Assembly (NCBI GenBank): GCA_948567375.1
Contig: OX419762.1
Span: 34,973,465 to 35,037,464 of the forward strand
Reading direction: 5' to 3'
DNA length: 64,000 nt
DNA from: Lunularia cruciata
Lineage: Eukaryota; Streptophyta; Marchantiopsida; Lunulariales; Lunulariaceae
The notes beneath the pieces are model-generated. The model saw nothing but the letters and a program-made list of their open reading frames with translations. It was not told where the DNA came from and ran no database searches. This document shows positions 13,061 through 23,469 of the stretch, in pieces; within the stretch, counting starts at the first letter, position 1, and each line of letters starts with the position of its first letter. A program made the translations under genes and the position numbers.

Positions 13061-14373
13061 ATGCAGAGAGTGAGAACTACTGGAGAATTAACTCAAAACA
13101 CAAGGAAATGTATACAATGGTATATACAATTAGATTTGGAGATCTCTACGCAAAGACTAGAAGACAAAGATGAATATGGAGAACTTGATTTAGATATGCT
13201 AGAAGTTTTGATTAGTGGATGTGAGTATGTACATAAGCATAGATACATGGAACCTTGAGTAACTTATCCTCGTAGTCAAGACTTTGTGATAGAGTATATT
13301 AGAAATCTAGATCGAATGGCTTTTCAACAACTTACTAGAATGGATGTTAATTATTTTTCAACCTTGGTAGATTTGGTTAGAACACACCATGTTTTTGAGA
13401 AAACCTACCGACTGGAACAAACACCAGTGTGGCTATAAGTAGCTCTAGCTCTCGATAGATTTGGGCATCAAGGTAATGGAGCATGTGTTGCAAGGGAGTT
13501 AAACCTTTGAGACATTAGTGCAAGTTCAACTATTGCCTTTACTGACAGAGTTATGACTGCCATATTAGATTTCATGAGGAGTCAAGTTGCATGGACTGAG
13601 CACGAGGAGAGGAGAAGGATATCCACTTTCTTTGCACAAAAAGGTTTCCTTGGTTGTGTTGGTTTGGTAGATGGAACATTGTTTCCTCTTGCAACTCGAC
13701 CCATTGTGGATGGAGAAATTTTTTCAGCAAAAATTGCTCCTATTCCATGAACAATCAAGTGATTTGTGATGATAAAAGAAGAATTATAAATTTTGTGGTA
13801 GGTAAATGTTTTATATTTTGTTTTTTTATTTATTTTGTTTATTAGCAATGGAACTGTTTATTAGCATTGGTGCTCTTCTTTGTACATTTGCATGATTGTA
13901 TTATTGCATGACAATATTAAGGTTGGTGGTTGGTTTATTCATATGAAGGAATACTTGGATCATGTAACAACATGACTTGTTTGAAGAAATCATCACTTTG
14001 GAATGATTTGAACCAAAGAGGGGTGTGTTGTAGTTTTGAGGCCAAAGAGTACCTTTTATGTGATTCTGGTTATGTACCCATGCATCACCTTGTCCTTGTG
14101 TTCAAGCAGGCCTGAATAGAGGACAAGCAAGACTTCAACAAATATTTGGCAAAGGCAAGGGTGATAAGTGAGCATTGTATAGGAGTATTGAAAGCTAGAT
14201 GGCATTCTCTTCATGAGCTTAGAGTGCAACTTAAAGATGATAGTAGAAATGCATATTTGTTAAAGTGGATTTCAGTTTCCAATATTATACATAACTACTT
14301 AATCAACAGGTGTGACATTTGGTCAGAGGACGGCGGCAAAGGAAACTCAAATAGATTCAAATATGACTTTTAA
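13061..14373 (+). pseudogene. PIF/Harbinger transposase (HARBI1-like nuclease), broken
   Basis: Fragments in several frames follow the order of a plant PIF/Harbinger transposase. An N-terminal part at about 13261-13550 resembles the region with FVIEYIRNLDRMAFQQL and a helix-turn-helix. The first DDE_Tnp_4 block at 13553-13750 reads EERRRIS..FFAQKGFLGCVGLVDGT and ends near an FSAK that replaces the usual YFNRK. After a gap that could be an intron (about 13800-13920), 14010-14145 holds EYLLCDSGYVP, the second catalytic block. The last block at 14146-14373 reads ARVISEHCIGVLKARW and LHELRVQL, with the catalytic Glu region. Stops and frame changes between blocks mean it is inactive, and the partner Myb-like ORF was not found. 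Confidence 0.82.
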
Positions 14374-14739
14374 TGGAATAGAGCTTGGTAGAGAAGAAAG
14401 TGTGTCTTGAGTGATGCAACAATGCCTCTCTCATCATGTGAATCATATATTGGAATGAAAGGAGATCATGGTTCAATACAATAAAAATATCATTATTTGT
14501 TTTTGAATATTTTGTAAGTAATGAGCAGTTTATTTCTTCTAAAATTTAAAAAATTTAAAAAAATCTTCATATGTTTTCATATATTGCATTTCTTCTATAG
14601 TTAAATTTTTTTTTCATATGATGCTACCTTGACAAACTCCAAGATTTCAAAATTTATTTTGTTTTGGATTTGAAATAAGAATGCAAAGAATGCAGACACA
14701 TGAAGCCTAGCCTTAGGTACACTCTAAGTTGTTGGGTAC

Positions 14740-14960
14740 CTATTGATGATGCTCAAACACTAGAAGTTGTTGGATGGCACTGGATAACACCCAAAGAATT
14801 TCAAGATGACATTGGGAACGCTGGTGTATTTTGGCATGGTGGTTGGTAGGGGGTGGTGCCGGTTGATGCTCACCCAAAGACATTGGGAGGTGCTGGGAGG
14901 CACCAAGTACAAGTGTATTTAGATGGGTGATCCTATCAGTGCTCAAAGGCACCAGTCATT
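14740..14960. repeat. GGTGCC/GGCACC-rich segment
   Basis: Short GGTGC/TGGCAC words recur irregularly in this stretch. Similar word use appears at 15760-16210 and 38720-38870, so these may be pieces of one repeat family. No coding potential is recognised. Confidence 0.35.
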
Positions 14961-15107
14961 ACCATGATCTGTTGCGTGTGCTGGTTTGCGAGGTGGCGTG
15001 ATGCATGTTGTTGCTCATGATTTGTATATTCTCTCATCAAACTCTGGTTCTTCTTCATGAAATATTGATTTAGTGAGACCAATTGATATGAATAATTTGT
15101 GAGGTGA

Positions 15108-15117
15108 GGGCTATATA
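15108..15117 (+). promoter_or_regulatory. TATA box candidate (GCTATATAAA)
   Basis: A textbook plant TATA motif lies about 315 bp upstream of the ATG at 15431 that opens the unrecognised two-exon relic. Spacing and context suit a promoter of that gene or of the repeat it came from. Confidence 0.4.
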
Positions 15118-15430
15118 AACCCTACTCCTTGTAGATTTCACATTCAATCATTTTTTGAAGTTTGGGAGCAATTCAGCTTAGTGAAATTTGAAAAGTTTAG
15201 GAATTCAAAAGTTTTGAATACACCCTTTTGGAGTCTTGAGTAGTGCAAAAAAACAAGGTTCAAGAGTGTGGTGTTTGAGAGTGGGTGGAGTTGGTTTAGA
15301 CAGTCCATTTTGAGACCAGTTTTGAGATTATGCTTTTAGGACCTGGATTTGGGGCTCAGTTGAAGGGTTCAGGAGAGGTTTGTGAGCCATTCTTCCATTT
15401 CATTTCAGTCCTACATTTCCAATATTCTCC

Positions 15431-16910
15431 ATGGCAGAAGTTTGGGGCTATGAGAAGATTGTTGATGGTGAAGACATGAGGAATACTCAGGAAGGAGATT
15501 GGCTTATAGGTTTCTACACCTATTCAACACCCAACAAATTTCATCAAATGGTGTTGGATGGAAAAACATCATATTCAAACAGTGGTGGTTTGAATCAAGG
15601 AGGTTGATCTTGATGCAATTGGCCTCAAAATCACACTTGGACTGCATTACCCACGTCCAAAGGTATTTATCTTTCATTCCTCAGATTTTTTCTACATGTT
15701 TGCTTTAATTTTCAAAAGTTATTAACTATTTTCTATGACAATGTAGCCTCAATATTTAGCACCTATGGGTGCCACCCAGTGGCTCCTAGCACAAAATCCT
15801 AAACCCTTGCCCTGTCCCTGAGCACCAACCAGCGCTACTTGGCACCGCCTCCTTGATTTTTCTGCCCCGTAGCACCCCTCCCGTGCCTCCCTATTTTTTT
15901 ATTGTCTCGAAGTGCCTCCCAACGCTCTTCGTGCCTCCGTGCCTCCTTTTTTTCTTGTCCCAAAGTGCCCCCCAGTGCTCCCCATGCCTCCAACACCCCC
16001 ACGCGTCCGATTTTCTCTATCCTAGAGCACCTTCTAGCACTTCCTGCCTCCTTCTATTTTCCTCTCCCGTAGCGCCTCATAGCGGCTCCCAATGCTCCCT
16101 TGTGCCCCCATATTTTTTCTATCCTGGAGTGCCTCCCAATGCTCCTCTGTGCCCCATTATCCCTGGCATTTTTCCTATCCCAGAGTGCCCTCCCCCCTAC
16201 GTCTATATTTTTTCAATAGTGAAGAATAAGTTTTTTTTCCTTTCTTGTTTGTGTAGGTTCTTCCATGTATTGAGTTTGTTAGGTCTTGGGACAAGAATTA
16301 GTGCATTGGCTTGGTCAAGGGGAGGCAATTTAGATTGAAAATTGATATAGTGAGAGATGCACTTGCAATGCCAAGAGGGAGGACACCAAGGAGGAAGATT
16401 GTTCCTTACACCGCAATTTCAGATTGGTTTCCACAAAGAGATAGAGTTGCAAAGAGGTATCTGGCAAGGCAATGTGTGTATCTTGCTTTCTGGGCTTTCT
16501 TCTAGTTGATGGGTGCACTTGTGGTACCAACTATGCGGCCCAAGATTGTACATTGGCATTTGGTTCTCAACACTACAACAAAGTTGAGGAGATTTGGTGT
16601 GGAGGATTATGATTGGGAGAAGTTAACATTTAGAGCTATCATTGCAGAGGTAGGGAGTTTGCAAAGCCAATTGCAGAGACCAAAGGGGCACAAGTTCAGA
16701 GTCAGCTTCCTTGGGCAGATACTCACTCACCTCTTTGTGGAGAGAGGTTTCATTCCGGAGGAAGAAATGATGTACTTGAGTGATGGAGAGGAGGAGATTA
16801 TACATGATGAAGAGGATGATGATCATGAATATGTAGAGAATGATAATGAGGACAAGTACACACGTGCTGATGATGGGCATGATGAGGGAGAGGATGAGGA
16901 TGGTGAGTGA
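15431..16910 (+). pseudogene. Unrecognised two-exon gene relic with acidic C-terminus
   Basis: An ATG at 15431 opens MAEVWGYEKIVDGEDM and continues to about 15668. A single frameshift near 15600 is needed to reach a GLKITLGLHYPRPK-like end followed by GTATTT. A second coding block starts after TTTGTGTAG near 16256 and runs to 16910, broken by a stop near 16295 and a TAG at 16503-16505. It includes a basic stretch (PRGRTPRRK), a hydrophobic stretch and a strongly acidic tail rich in D and E (last 45 residues or so). I do not recognise the family. The proposed intron (15669-16256) is the C-rich repeat listed below. It could be a decayed lineage-specific gene or a transposon-associated ORF. Confidence 0.4.
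15760..16210. repeat. C-rich degenerate tandem repeat (about 65-75 bp units)
   Basis: Units of the type CC-AGTGCCTCCCA-TGCTCC-TGTGCC followed by a T-rich block and TATCC recur about six times with heavy divergence. The long + strand ORF across it (15853-16338) is rich in Pro, Ser, Cys and Phe and reflects the repeat, so I do not call it a gene. Confidence 0.6.
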
Positions 16911-17170
16911 ATGATTAGATTCCAGTTTTGGCATTGATTTTTCTATATTTTCATTGTTTGAAAACATACAAATATCTAAAATATCTATTGTACATACCAT
17001 TACCAGATTTCATAAATATGTTAATTTAACATACCTTAATTAATGAACTTGCGTATTTACTTTATGCAAGAGTGAGTTTTACTTGATGGATGACTAAATT
17101 AACCACTTGTGAATAGGTGTTCACCCAATTCATGTTAAGACACATGCCTTACGGATAGTGAGGTCTTTGT
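16911..17170. other. Short intergenic AT-rich stretch
   Basis: Nothing recognisable between the acidic-tail relic and the LTR-derived repeat of the - strand element. Confidence 0.4.
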
Positions 17171-17176
17171 CTTCAT

Positions 17177-17281
17177 TGTCGTGCATATATACATTGCTAC
17201 ACAACATACATTGATGTCAACATCATACACTATAGAAGCACAACTCACACATAAGTCATACATAGGCTCTAAAGGGCCACA
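17177..17281 (-). repeat. Second partial copy of the LTR start of the methyltransferase element
   Basis: About 105 bp here match 17735-17839 closely: both begin, on the - strand, TGTGGC-C-TTAGAGCCTAT and share a run through GCACGACA. Beyond that the copies diverge. This is either the start of a second LTR in tandem or an internal duplication of U3. Confidence 0.75.
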
Positions 17282-17839
17282 ATAATCAGATTTTTTACAA
17301 CTCTTGAATCCACTCAACTCAAATCAGTACTTGATCTGTCACTCTATAAACTACAAACAACTCGGCATTGATTACAGTCAAGCCACACCCACTCTAGCTA
17401 AGAGAATCCAAGTGACGCTAGCCAACCTCTGTCCACCATAGCCAAGAACTCAAAGGCTCAACATCAAAGAAGTGAACTCTCTAGAGCTGCACTTTGAAAT
17501 TATACCCTTGGACTCGAGCTAGTTCTGAAACCCTAATGGTCCCACTGACGGCACAATTGATGGTGCAAACGGTGCAAAGTGACGGTGGGTTCTACCGTGA
17601 AGTCAATACCCCAAACACAAAATCTGACCATCGGAAAGTAGTCTCTGAGAAACTACTGAAATAACTCTAACTACTATCACTTGAACTCTAGTGTCCGAGC
17701 AATCTAGATGTGACATTACAAATGGTGTGACAACTGTCGTGCATATATACATTGCTACACAACATACATCACTGTCAATATCATACACTATAGAAGCACA
17801 ACTCACACATAAGTCATAAATAGGCTCTAAAGTGCCACA
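17282..17839 (-). repeat. 3' LTR (U3 side) of the methyltransferase element
   Basis: On the - strand this begins TGTGGCACTTTAG immediately after a polypurine tract, as a 3' LTR should. The downstream end is uncertain because the next LTR-like start follows at 17281 without a clear CA terminus, so the end given is only the limit of the segment. No matching 5' LTR was found upstream of gag. Confidence 0.55.
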
Positions 17840-17852
17840 ATTGTCCCCCTAG
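17840..17852 (-). other. Polypurine tract of the methyltransferase element
   Basis: The - strand reads CTAGGGGGACAAT directly before TGTGGCACT. A G-run abutting the TG of an LTR is the usual plus-strand primer of gypsy elements. It fixes the transcription direction and the 3' end of the internal region. Confidence 0.6.
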
Positions 17853-18008
17853 TTGGCGGTTAGGTCCCTCTAACTCCAGATAGCCATCTACTCCAAGTAT
17901 ATGGTATACCCTATGATGGCAAAAGATCAAGAGGCCGGGTGCTATGCAACCCAATCGTTAGTTGCCTATCTACAATCTATACCATATAAAGAATGAACTA
18001 GCTATAGG

Positions 18009-18272
18009 TCAAGTACATCTAGGACATAAGCATTGTCCTTGAGGAACCACCGTGAGGGGAGGAGTCATACATGCCATATGCCATCCTCTCGAACAGCTAT
18101 CACACACTAACATAGTAGTAGCTCCACCAGAGGAGCCACATAACATACACCTCAAGTCTGCACGTACAAGTGCCAAGCTTGGGTCCATAGTACCATCAAT
18201 GTTTGGGAAGTGGCATGGCATACAATAGTGCACATGATCCTTCCAAATAACACCATCACATCCTTCTAACAC
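18009..18272 (-). pseudogene. C-terminal integrase tail with PHD finger
   Basis: This is the last open block of the element's pol. After a linker (VIWKDHVHYC, NIDGTMDPSLALV) it contains a complete C4HC3 zinc arrangement: CMLC, then 11 residues, CDSC, four residues to H in RGWH, two to C, and a final CPRC before the stop. Spacing and the GWHMAC and PQGQ-x-L-C-P-R-C context are those of a PHD finger. The conserved Trp two residues before the last Cys pair is replaced by Cys here. PHD fingers commonly read the histone H3 tail, so it may have steered integration as chromodomains do in chromoviruses. That role is inferred. Confidence 0.8.
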
Positions 18273-18566
18273 AAGGACTCAAGATGGAAAAACCTCACGC
18301 ACTCTCAAGATAGTACAACTTGTCAAAACATCAAGTGTTGTTGGTGTTGTCTACTGTAGATATACATAGTCGTCTAGATGAAATTGAAGGATCGAGGATC
18401 TATAACTTCCTCATTGAATGGTAACATAGCATAAAGTATCTATATGCTGAGCAATCGCCAAGTTCTCAAAGGCCATTGGCATCACTCTCCAAAAGATCTT
18501 TACCCGTTGAGAACATGCGCTCATCCATGCATCTGGACCATCCAAGTCCAAGACTATAGTAGCATC

Positions 18567-19330
18567 TCAACAAATGGCTACAGGTAAATCTGGATCTCGT
18601 CTATAGAGTAGAAAGTATGAAGAGAAGGATGCTAAGGAGGCTTGCCGGTTGAACCAATAGCCCATGGCCAACCAAGGTAATTGGAGATCCCAATCTCCCA
18701 AGTGGCCTCTCTGCAAACCATACTTTTGCAATCCTCTCTTCATTGTCTGAACCACTCTCTCTGCTAAGCCATCAACCTTAGGGTGATCTTAGGATGTAGT
18801 ATGATGATCAATCAAAGCCTTGTCATACAAGACCTGAAACTCCTCCAAGAAATTTGTACCTTGATCAGTCAAAATCTCAACTAGTGCACCAAAATGACTA
18901 AGAACTTGATCCAGGAACAAGTAAGCTGTCCCTTCACTAGACTTGTCAGGAAGTGCCACCAACTCAATCCACTTGGAGAAGTGCTCCACCATCACCAAAA
19001 CATACCAATGATGTCTCACAGTCAACGGTAAAGGTCTAGCAAATTCCAAACTCTAACAGTAACCCAATCCTATGATAGTTAATGGGTGTAAATGTGGCAT
19101 AGGAGCATTGAATGATACTCTAACTTGGTCACAAACCACACATCTGGCAACAAACTGTTGTACCTCAGTCTGCATACCGTGTCACCAATAATGACTCTAG
19201 AGTAAGCTATATGTACGCTTTACTCCAAAATGTCCTAGCTCCTCATGAGCATGACAGACCAACTGTGGTCTTTGAGATGGAAGTGGTACTACTCGCACTC
19301 TACCATCCTCCTATACATGCAAAAGGTGTC
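18567..19330 (-). pseudogene. Integrase of the methyltransferase element
   Basis: The zinc-binding part reads HAHEELGHFGVKRT, then CVVCDQV, matching H2C2 integrase fingers. The catalytic core at 19049-18789 has HHWYVLVMVEHFSKW and LTDQGTNF (second Asp). The Glu region lies around 18780-18750 as GLAERVVQTMK. The 18755-18567 block ends SFSSYFLLYRRDPDLP, the typical close of the core. The expected first Asp (in the SLD-x-AGPLP context) reads as Glu in SLEFARPLP. Stops break the frame near 19200 and 18785. This is the second half of a standard gypsy pol, so RNase H precedes and the C-terminal tail with PHD follows. Confidence 0.82.
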
Positions 19331-19729
19331 TGCCCTCCAATCTGAACCGTCTAGCTCGCTAAAGAACATGGTCTCTCTCCTTGGCTCCAATTGTGCCACC
19401 CACAACACCAGTGCAAAGATAGTCCATCACTAAGACATCATTATGAATGTCTTGTTGAACTATACTAATATCTTCACTCTCTGGATCTATCACCTCAATA
19501 ACTCCTCTTGTATGCATTGAGAGAGGTACCACCAAAGCCTCTGAAAATATACACAGAAAGGCCGATGCATGCCAACTTGGCACTATCTCCTCATCGGTCT
19601 CACCATGCCAATGTGCTCCTGTCTGATCCTACTGATTGGGACATGGGTCTACTCAACCCATATGCATTACGGTTCACCACTCCACGTCTGTGAACAACCA
19701 TGAAATCATACTCATGTAAAATCAGAGCC

Positions 19730-20012
19730 TATTGTGCAAGCTTCCCTGAAAGCTTGTCGGACTCTATCAACCACTTCAGTGGCTAATGACAATGATGAGA
19801 GTGAAGGGGTTACCAAATAAGGAACATCAGAAATGTGCTATTGCCCAAATTGCTGCCAAGCACTCTCCCTCATATGAACTAAACTTCACCTTTGTTGCAA
19901 TGTTGGAGCAACTAGCATAGGCCACCACAAACTCCTTCCCCTCATCATCATGATGGGTAAGCACTGCTCCAAGCCCCAACATACTCCAATCAATATGAAC
20001 ATGAAATGGTCA
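19730..20012 (-). pseudogene. RNase H domain of the methyltransferase element
   Basis: The - strand reads HIDWSMLGLGAVLTHHDDEGKEF, then VVAYAS and a YEGECLAAIWA helix, the order of gypsy RNase H (first Asp and Glu present). After HF a stop interrupts, and the later TDH-type motif is degraded. It follows the end of the methyltransferase within about 30 bp, so the reverse transcriptase expected in front of it is absent from this copy. Confidence 0.75.
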
Positions 20013-20029
20013 TCCTCTGATCGGGCAAG

Positions 20030-20990
20030 CCAAGGCTCACAATCCAAGTCAAACATTTCAGGTCCATAGCCTGACCTAACACTTGATGCATGGATGCCTC
20101 TTACACTACTAGAACAGCGGTAATACTGGTGCAAAAACCTATCACCCGCTCTCTCTCATCAACGTTGGGCTCCACCAATAGCTATTATTGTGAGTCCCAA
20201 ACAAGTCCTGGTCCTCCCTCTCAAAAAGCATGAGAGCATGGGAAACTCATGAGTGTGGGAAATGCGGCTCTAGGCTGTCCAACTAGGTTCACCACTGCCA
20301 TAGGTGACCTATCAACCACTACCACTATCTGAGATTGACGCCCAACATCCATGATATCATCAACAAGGATGTGGTGAAGTCGTTGAATCCCATCATAAAC
20401 ACATTGTAGAACCTCTCTAGGTAAGAGGTTTGTCCACCAAAGAGGAAGACGATGAGCCCGTGATCCCACTCTAGCTGCATCTAAAATACAACAAGTCTCA
20501 TCCAAGAATGGACCTAATGTGTACTTGCCACCACTCTAGTGCAAGAATTACCTATCAAAGGAACGTTCTCCAAAAGGTAAGCTGGAGAAATGGACTGATG
20601 AACCTAGAGATGTTGTAGTATCCGTAACATCTCTCAAAACACACCAGAACAAGGATCTTGAAGACCCAAACCTCTTCTAACACATGTATGTCCCTGACAT
20701 GGCCATCTAGAAATCACCAAGTGAATAGGCCCATGTCTCTCTAGATCATGTGCCCCTAGTAAGGAAATATCTGTTGGTAGGGCCTTTTGGTAACCTCTGA
20801 CTACTAACATTGATAATAACTCCGGATATTGATAGGCCAAGTGTGCCACATGATGTAGAGAGACTCACCTAGTAGTATCATCTCTCTCTTCATAAAACTA
20901 TCTTTGTACTCGTATACCCGCCTGTAATATCACAACTAGTCCGGTGCTAATCCCATCAAACAACTCCAATATACATATCCCCTCTATTGG
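20030..20990 (-). pseudogene. C5-cytosine DNA methyltransferase domain inside a gypsy pol
   Basis: On the - strand the motifs occur in the correct order. Motif I is ILELFDGISTGL (about 20970-20935), the S-adenosylmethionine site. A stretch IHLVISRWPCQGHT follows with the motif IV PCQ; the catalytic Cys codon is at 20699-20697. Motif VI is LLENVPL (20576-20556), motif VIII is VGSRAHRLPLWW (about 20470-20430), and a motif IX/X-like LGQAMDLKCLTWI (about 20085-20045) closes it. The family transfers a methyl group to C5 of cytosine in DNA. Several in-frame stops and a frameshift near 20515 show this copy is dead. Between motifs VIII and IX the target-recognition part is short. It lies between protease and RNase H in one orientation, so it belonged to the element's polyprotein. 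Retrotransposon-encoded DNA methyltransferases have been reported in charophyte algae and dinoflagellates. Confidence 0.82.
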
Positions 20991-21119
20991 ATACTACCAA
21001 GCAATGAGTGTGGTATCCATAGGTGTCAAAGTAATCTACTCTAGAAGCTCATCTTCACACTCATCTCCTGATGGTATGAAGGCTCCACTCTAAGCCTGCT
21101 GCACCAACTGACCTGCATG

Positions 21120-22183
21120 CTACTGCAACGCCTCCTTTGAACTCCACAATGGAACATCCAAGGTGGATGGAACAATCCCACTTGTACTCCAAATCCGAGT
21201 GATCTCCTTTGGTACTAGAGTATCCTCTATATGGGCGCTCTCCTCCGACAAGTCACTAGGCCAAGTAACTACACCACTGAAAGCTAAAACTAATGCTGCC
21301 ATGGTCCCAAACTGTAGTGAGCCAAGACTGCCACTACTAAAGCGTATTGGTAGGTGACATGCACGTCCCTCACAAGAATGCCAACCTGGTCTATAGAAGG
21401 TTGTCTCTTCCCAATAGTCAATGCTAAAACCCATGGGGTATAAGATTGCTCCCCCAACTAGCACATCATATGACTCAGCTATTGTTGCAATAGCCTGAGC
21501 TCTCACCACCGAGCTATCAATCTGATGACCAGGCTGAACTTGGACAACAAGCTCCCCACGTGTGATGTATTGTGTTGAACCACCACCTAGAGATGATTGG
21601 ATCTGAAATGGACACCTCTCCACATTGGTCTTCCATAACTCCAGATCGACAATTGCAACCTTCCCCAACATAAGGGGATGCACACCAGAGTCTAATAAGA
21701 CTCTTTGTGGTGTATAGACCTTCCTTGAAGGTCTCACAAATGGAAAATCCCCCTTTGGTTATCCAATAGGACGACACCAGGTGTAAACCGTGCTCTCTCA
21801 AAGGACGGTTTAGCTAGCAACTCCTCCAATCTAGCCGTTGATGCCTGCCATAAACCATTGGTCGCTGAACGGATCCCATGCTCCTCAACCAAGTCAGCTC
21901 CACTATCAACCACCTCTGCTCTAGTAGTAGGAACCACATCATCCCTAATCTCACACAACATGGTAGCCAACCGGAACACTGGGGCTAGGTCAACTCCCAA
22001 TGTAAACTTGTCATTGGCCGTAAACAAAGGACGTTGCATAATCAGCCGAGCCGCCCCCAACATCATGCTAGACTCAATTTGTGTAGTAGTAGGTGGTTGA
22101 CTAGCAAGTTGTCCATCATGCACTCCATCACCACCTACCACACCTTCATTGGGATGTCTAGGAGCCATGGATGTTGTCTGCAA
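21120..22183 (-). pseudogene. Gag-pol linker and aspartic protease of the methyltransferase element
   Basis: Two overlapping open blocks (22183-21734 and 21737-21120) are joined by a frameshift near 21735. The second begins just before RVLLDSGVHPLML, where DSG is the retropepsin catalytic triplet (Asp codon at about 21692). It later has YDVLVGGAILYPMGF, which matches the second conserved strand (LLG-type) of retropepsins in this lineage. The upstream block is a linker with no domain that I recognise. The methyltransferase begins about 130 bp after the end of this frame. Confidence 0.72.
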
Positions 22184-22305
22184 TGCTTCAAATAGTGTGA
22201 AAAACTAGGGAACTATGACCTGTCTCCCAACCTCTCCTCTTTGTGGGTCCAACTCCATTGATGCTCCTCTAGGCTCTAGAGCACGTACTGCACTCCTAGT
22301 CACTG

Positions 22306-22790
22306 CTACAAATGCATCCACCTATGTTGCTCTGCACATGAAGTCCAAAGCATCTCTATTAGTATCATATGAGCTGGAAGCCTCAAAACCCAAATCTGAT
22401 CTCCTCTGAGCAATGGCCATACTAGCCAATCTTTGCTCCAATTGCTCAATCTAAGTAGCCATAGCTGTATCAGAAGTAAGGACAAGTATTGCACCACTAC
22501 TAGGTGTAGATCCTCTACCACCACCTCTACGACCTCATCCTTTGTGAACTTGAGCTCCTCTACTACTTGCCATAACAGCCCTACCACTCCGTAACTCCGA
22601 GTGTAGGTCAAAACATTGGTCACTAGTATGACCAAAACTGTGGCAATGATCACATTGACTCTGTGCTGGCTATGATGCACTAGAGGTATCGGGTCCATTG
22701 CCTTGAGTACACTCTCTCCAATGGTGAGGTCCACCACAAGTCCAACAAGCAAGACCACACTCAATGGCTGATGCTGACCCAAAAATGAAG
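22306..22790 (-). pseudogene. Gag zinc knuckles of the methyltransferase element
   Basis: One frame contains two zinc knuckles: CWTCGGPHHWREC (22748-22700, slightly non-standard spacing) and CDHCHSFGHTSDQC (22654-22613, exact CX2CX4HX4C). A TAG lies between them and another stop follows. They are the RNA-binding part of gag or the gag-pol junction. The longer ORF in another frame (22782-22306) is a shadow. Confidence 0.75.
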
Positions 22791-22979
22791 GTAAGGGTCT
22801 AACTCCATTAGGCCCTCCACTCGCTCCATAGGATCTAGGCTATCCACCATGTCCTCAAAAACCAATTGGGCATTGTCGGGAAATTTGTTTGGCCTCAAGA
22901 GTGCACCGGGCACCTGGCTGCTTGTGCTTAGTTTGTCCTCGGCTTTCACAAAACTGGTTAGGTCACACGGTTTCAACTA

Positions 22980-23460
22980 TGGTTTTGGGACATGACGGTT
23001 CCTAAGAGAGGCTGGGTTTTTTATGAACCACTAGTATTCTATTCAGCTCAACCAGGCCAGACTATTGAGTCGAACCTTTCATATAGACGGATTGAGAGCT
23101 CCTAAAATGGAGCTTCCATGATGCTAGTCACAGGTCAAACATACCAGCATCTCCGCTCTACTAGACTTGCAAAATTATCTTTCCTATCCAGCCTTCTCTC
23201 TCTTGTAAGGTCATTCATTCTCTTGCAAAGAAACCCATTTTCTACCCTGCACTCTCAAGGCCTTGCTTTCCTACGAAAATTTCTCTCCTCTACCCTACAC
23301 TCCTTCAAGGCATACTCCCTACCATTTTTTCATCTGGCCACTGTCATGCTCAATAGCACTTTCAAAAGTTTTTTCTCTCCTTCTGTCACAGACCAAGGCC
23401 ACGCAACCTTCAAAAATCTCTCTTCAATAGTTCACTCCTGTCCAGACCAAGCCCTGGAGA
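22980..23460. other. Unassigned sequence inside the gag interruption
   Basis: A CT-rich stretch without a recognised domain. The + strand ORF 23118-23480 is Ser/Leu/Phe-rich and looks like a product of the CT bias. It belongs to the roughly 2.9-kb block that separates the two parts of gag. Confidence 0.4.
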
Positions 23461-23469
23461 CTCTCACTC

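Noticed and set aside
15853-16338. 161-codon ORF rich in Pro, Ser and Cys
   Set aside because: It follows a degenerate C-rich tandem repeat; composition and periodicity explain it, and it has no domain.
22306-22782. 158-codon - strand ORF as a gene
   Set aside because: The real coding frame here is the one with the two CCHC knuckles; this ORF is a Val/Leu-rich shadow of it.
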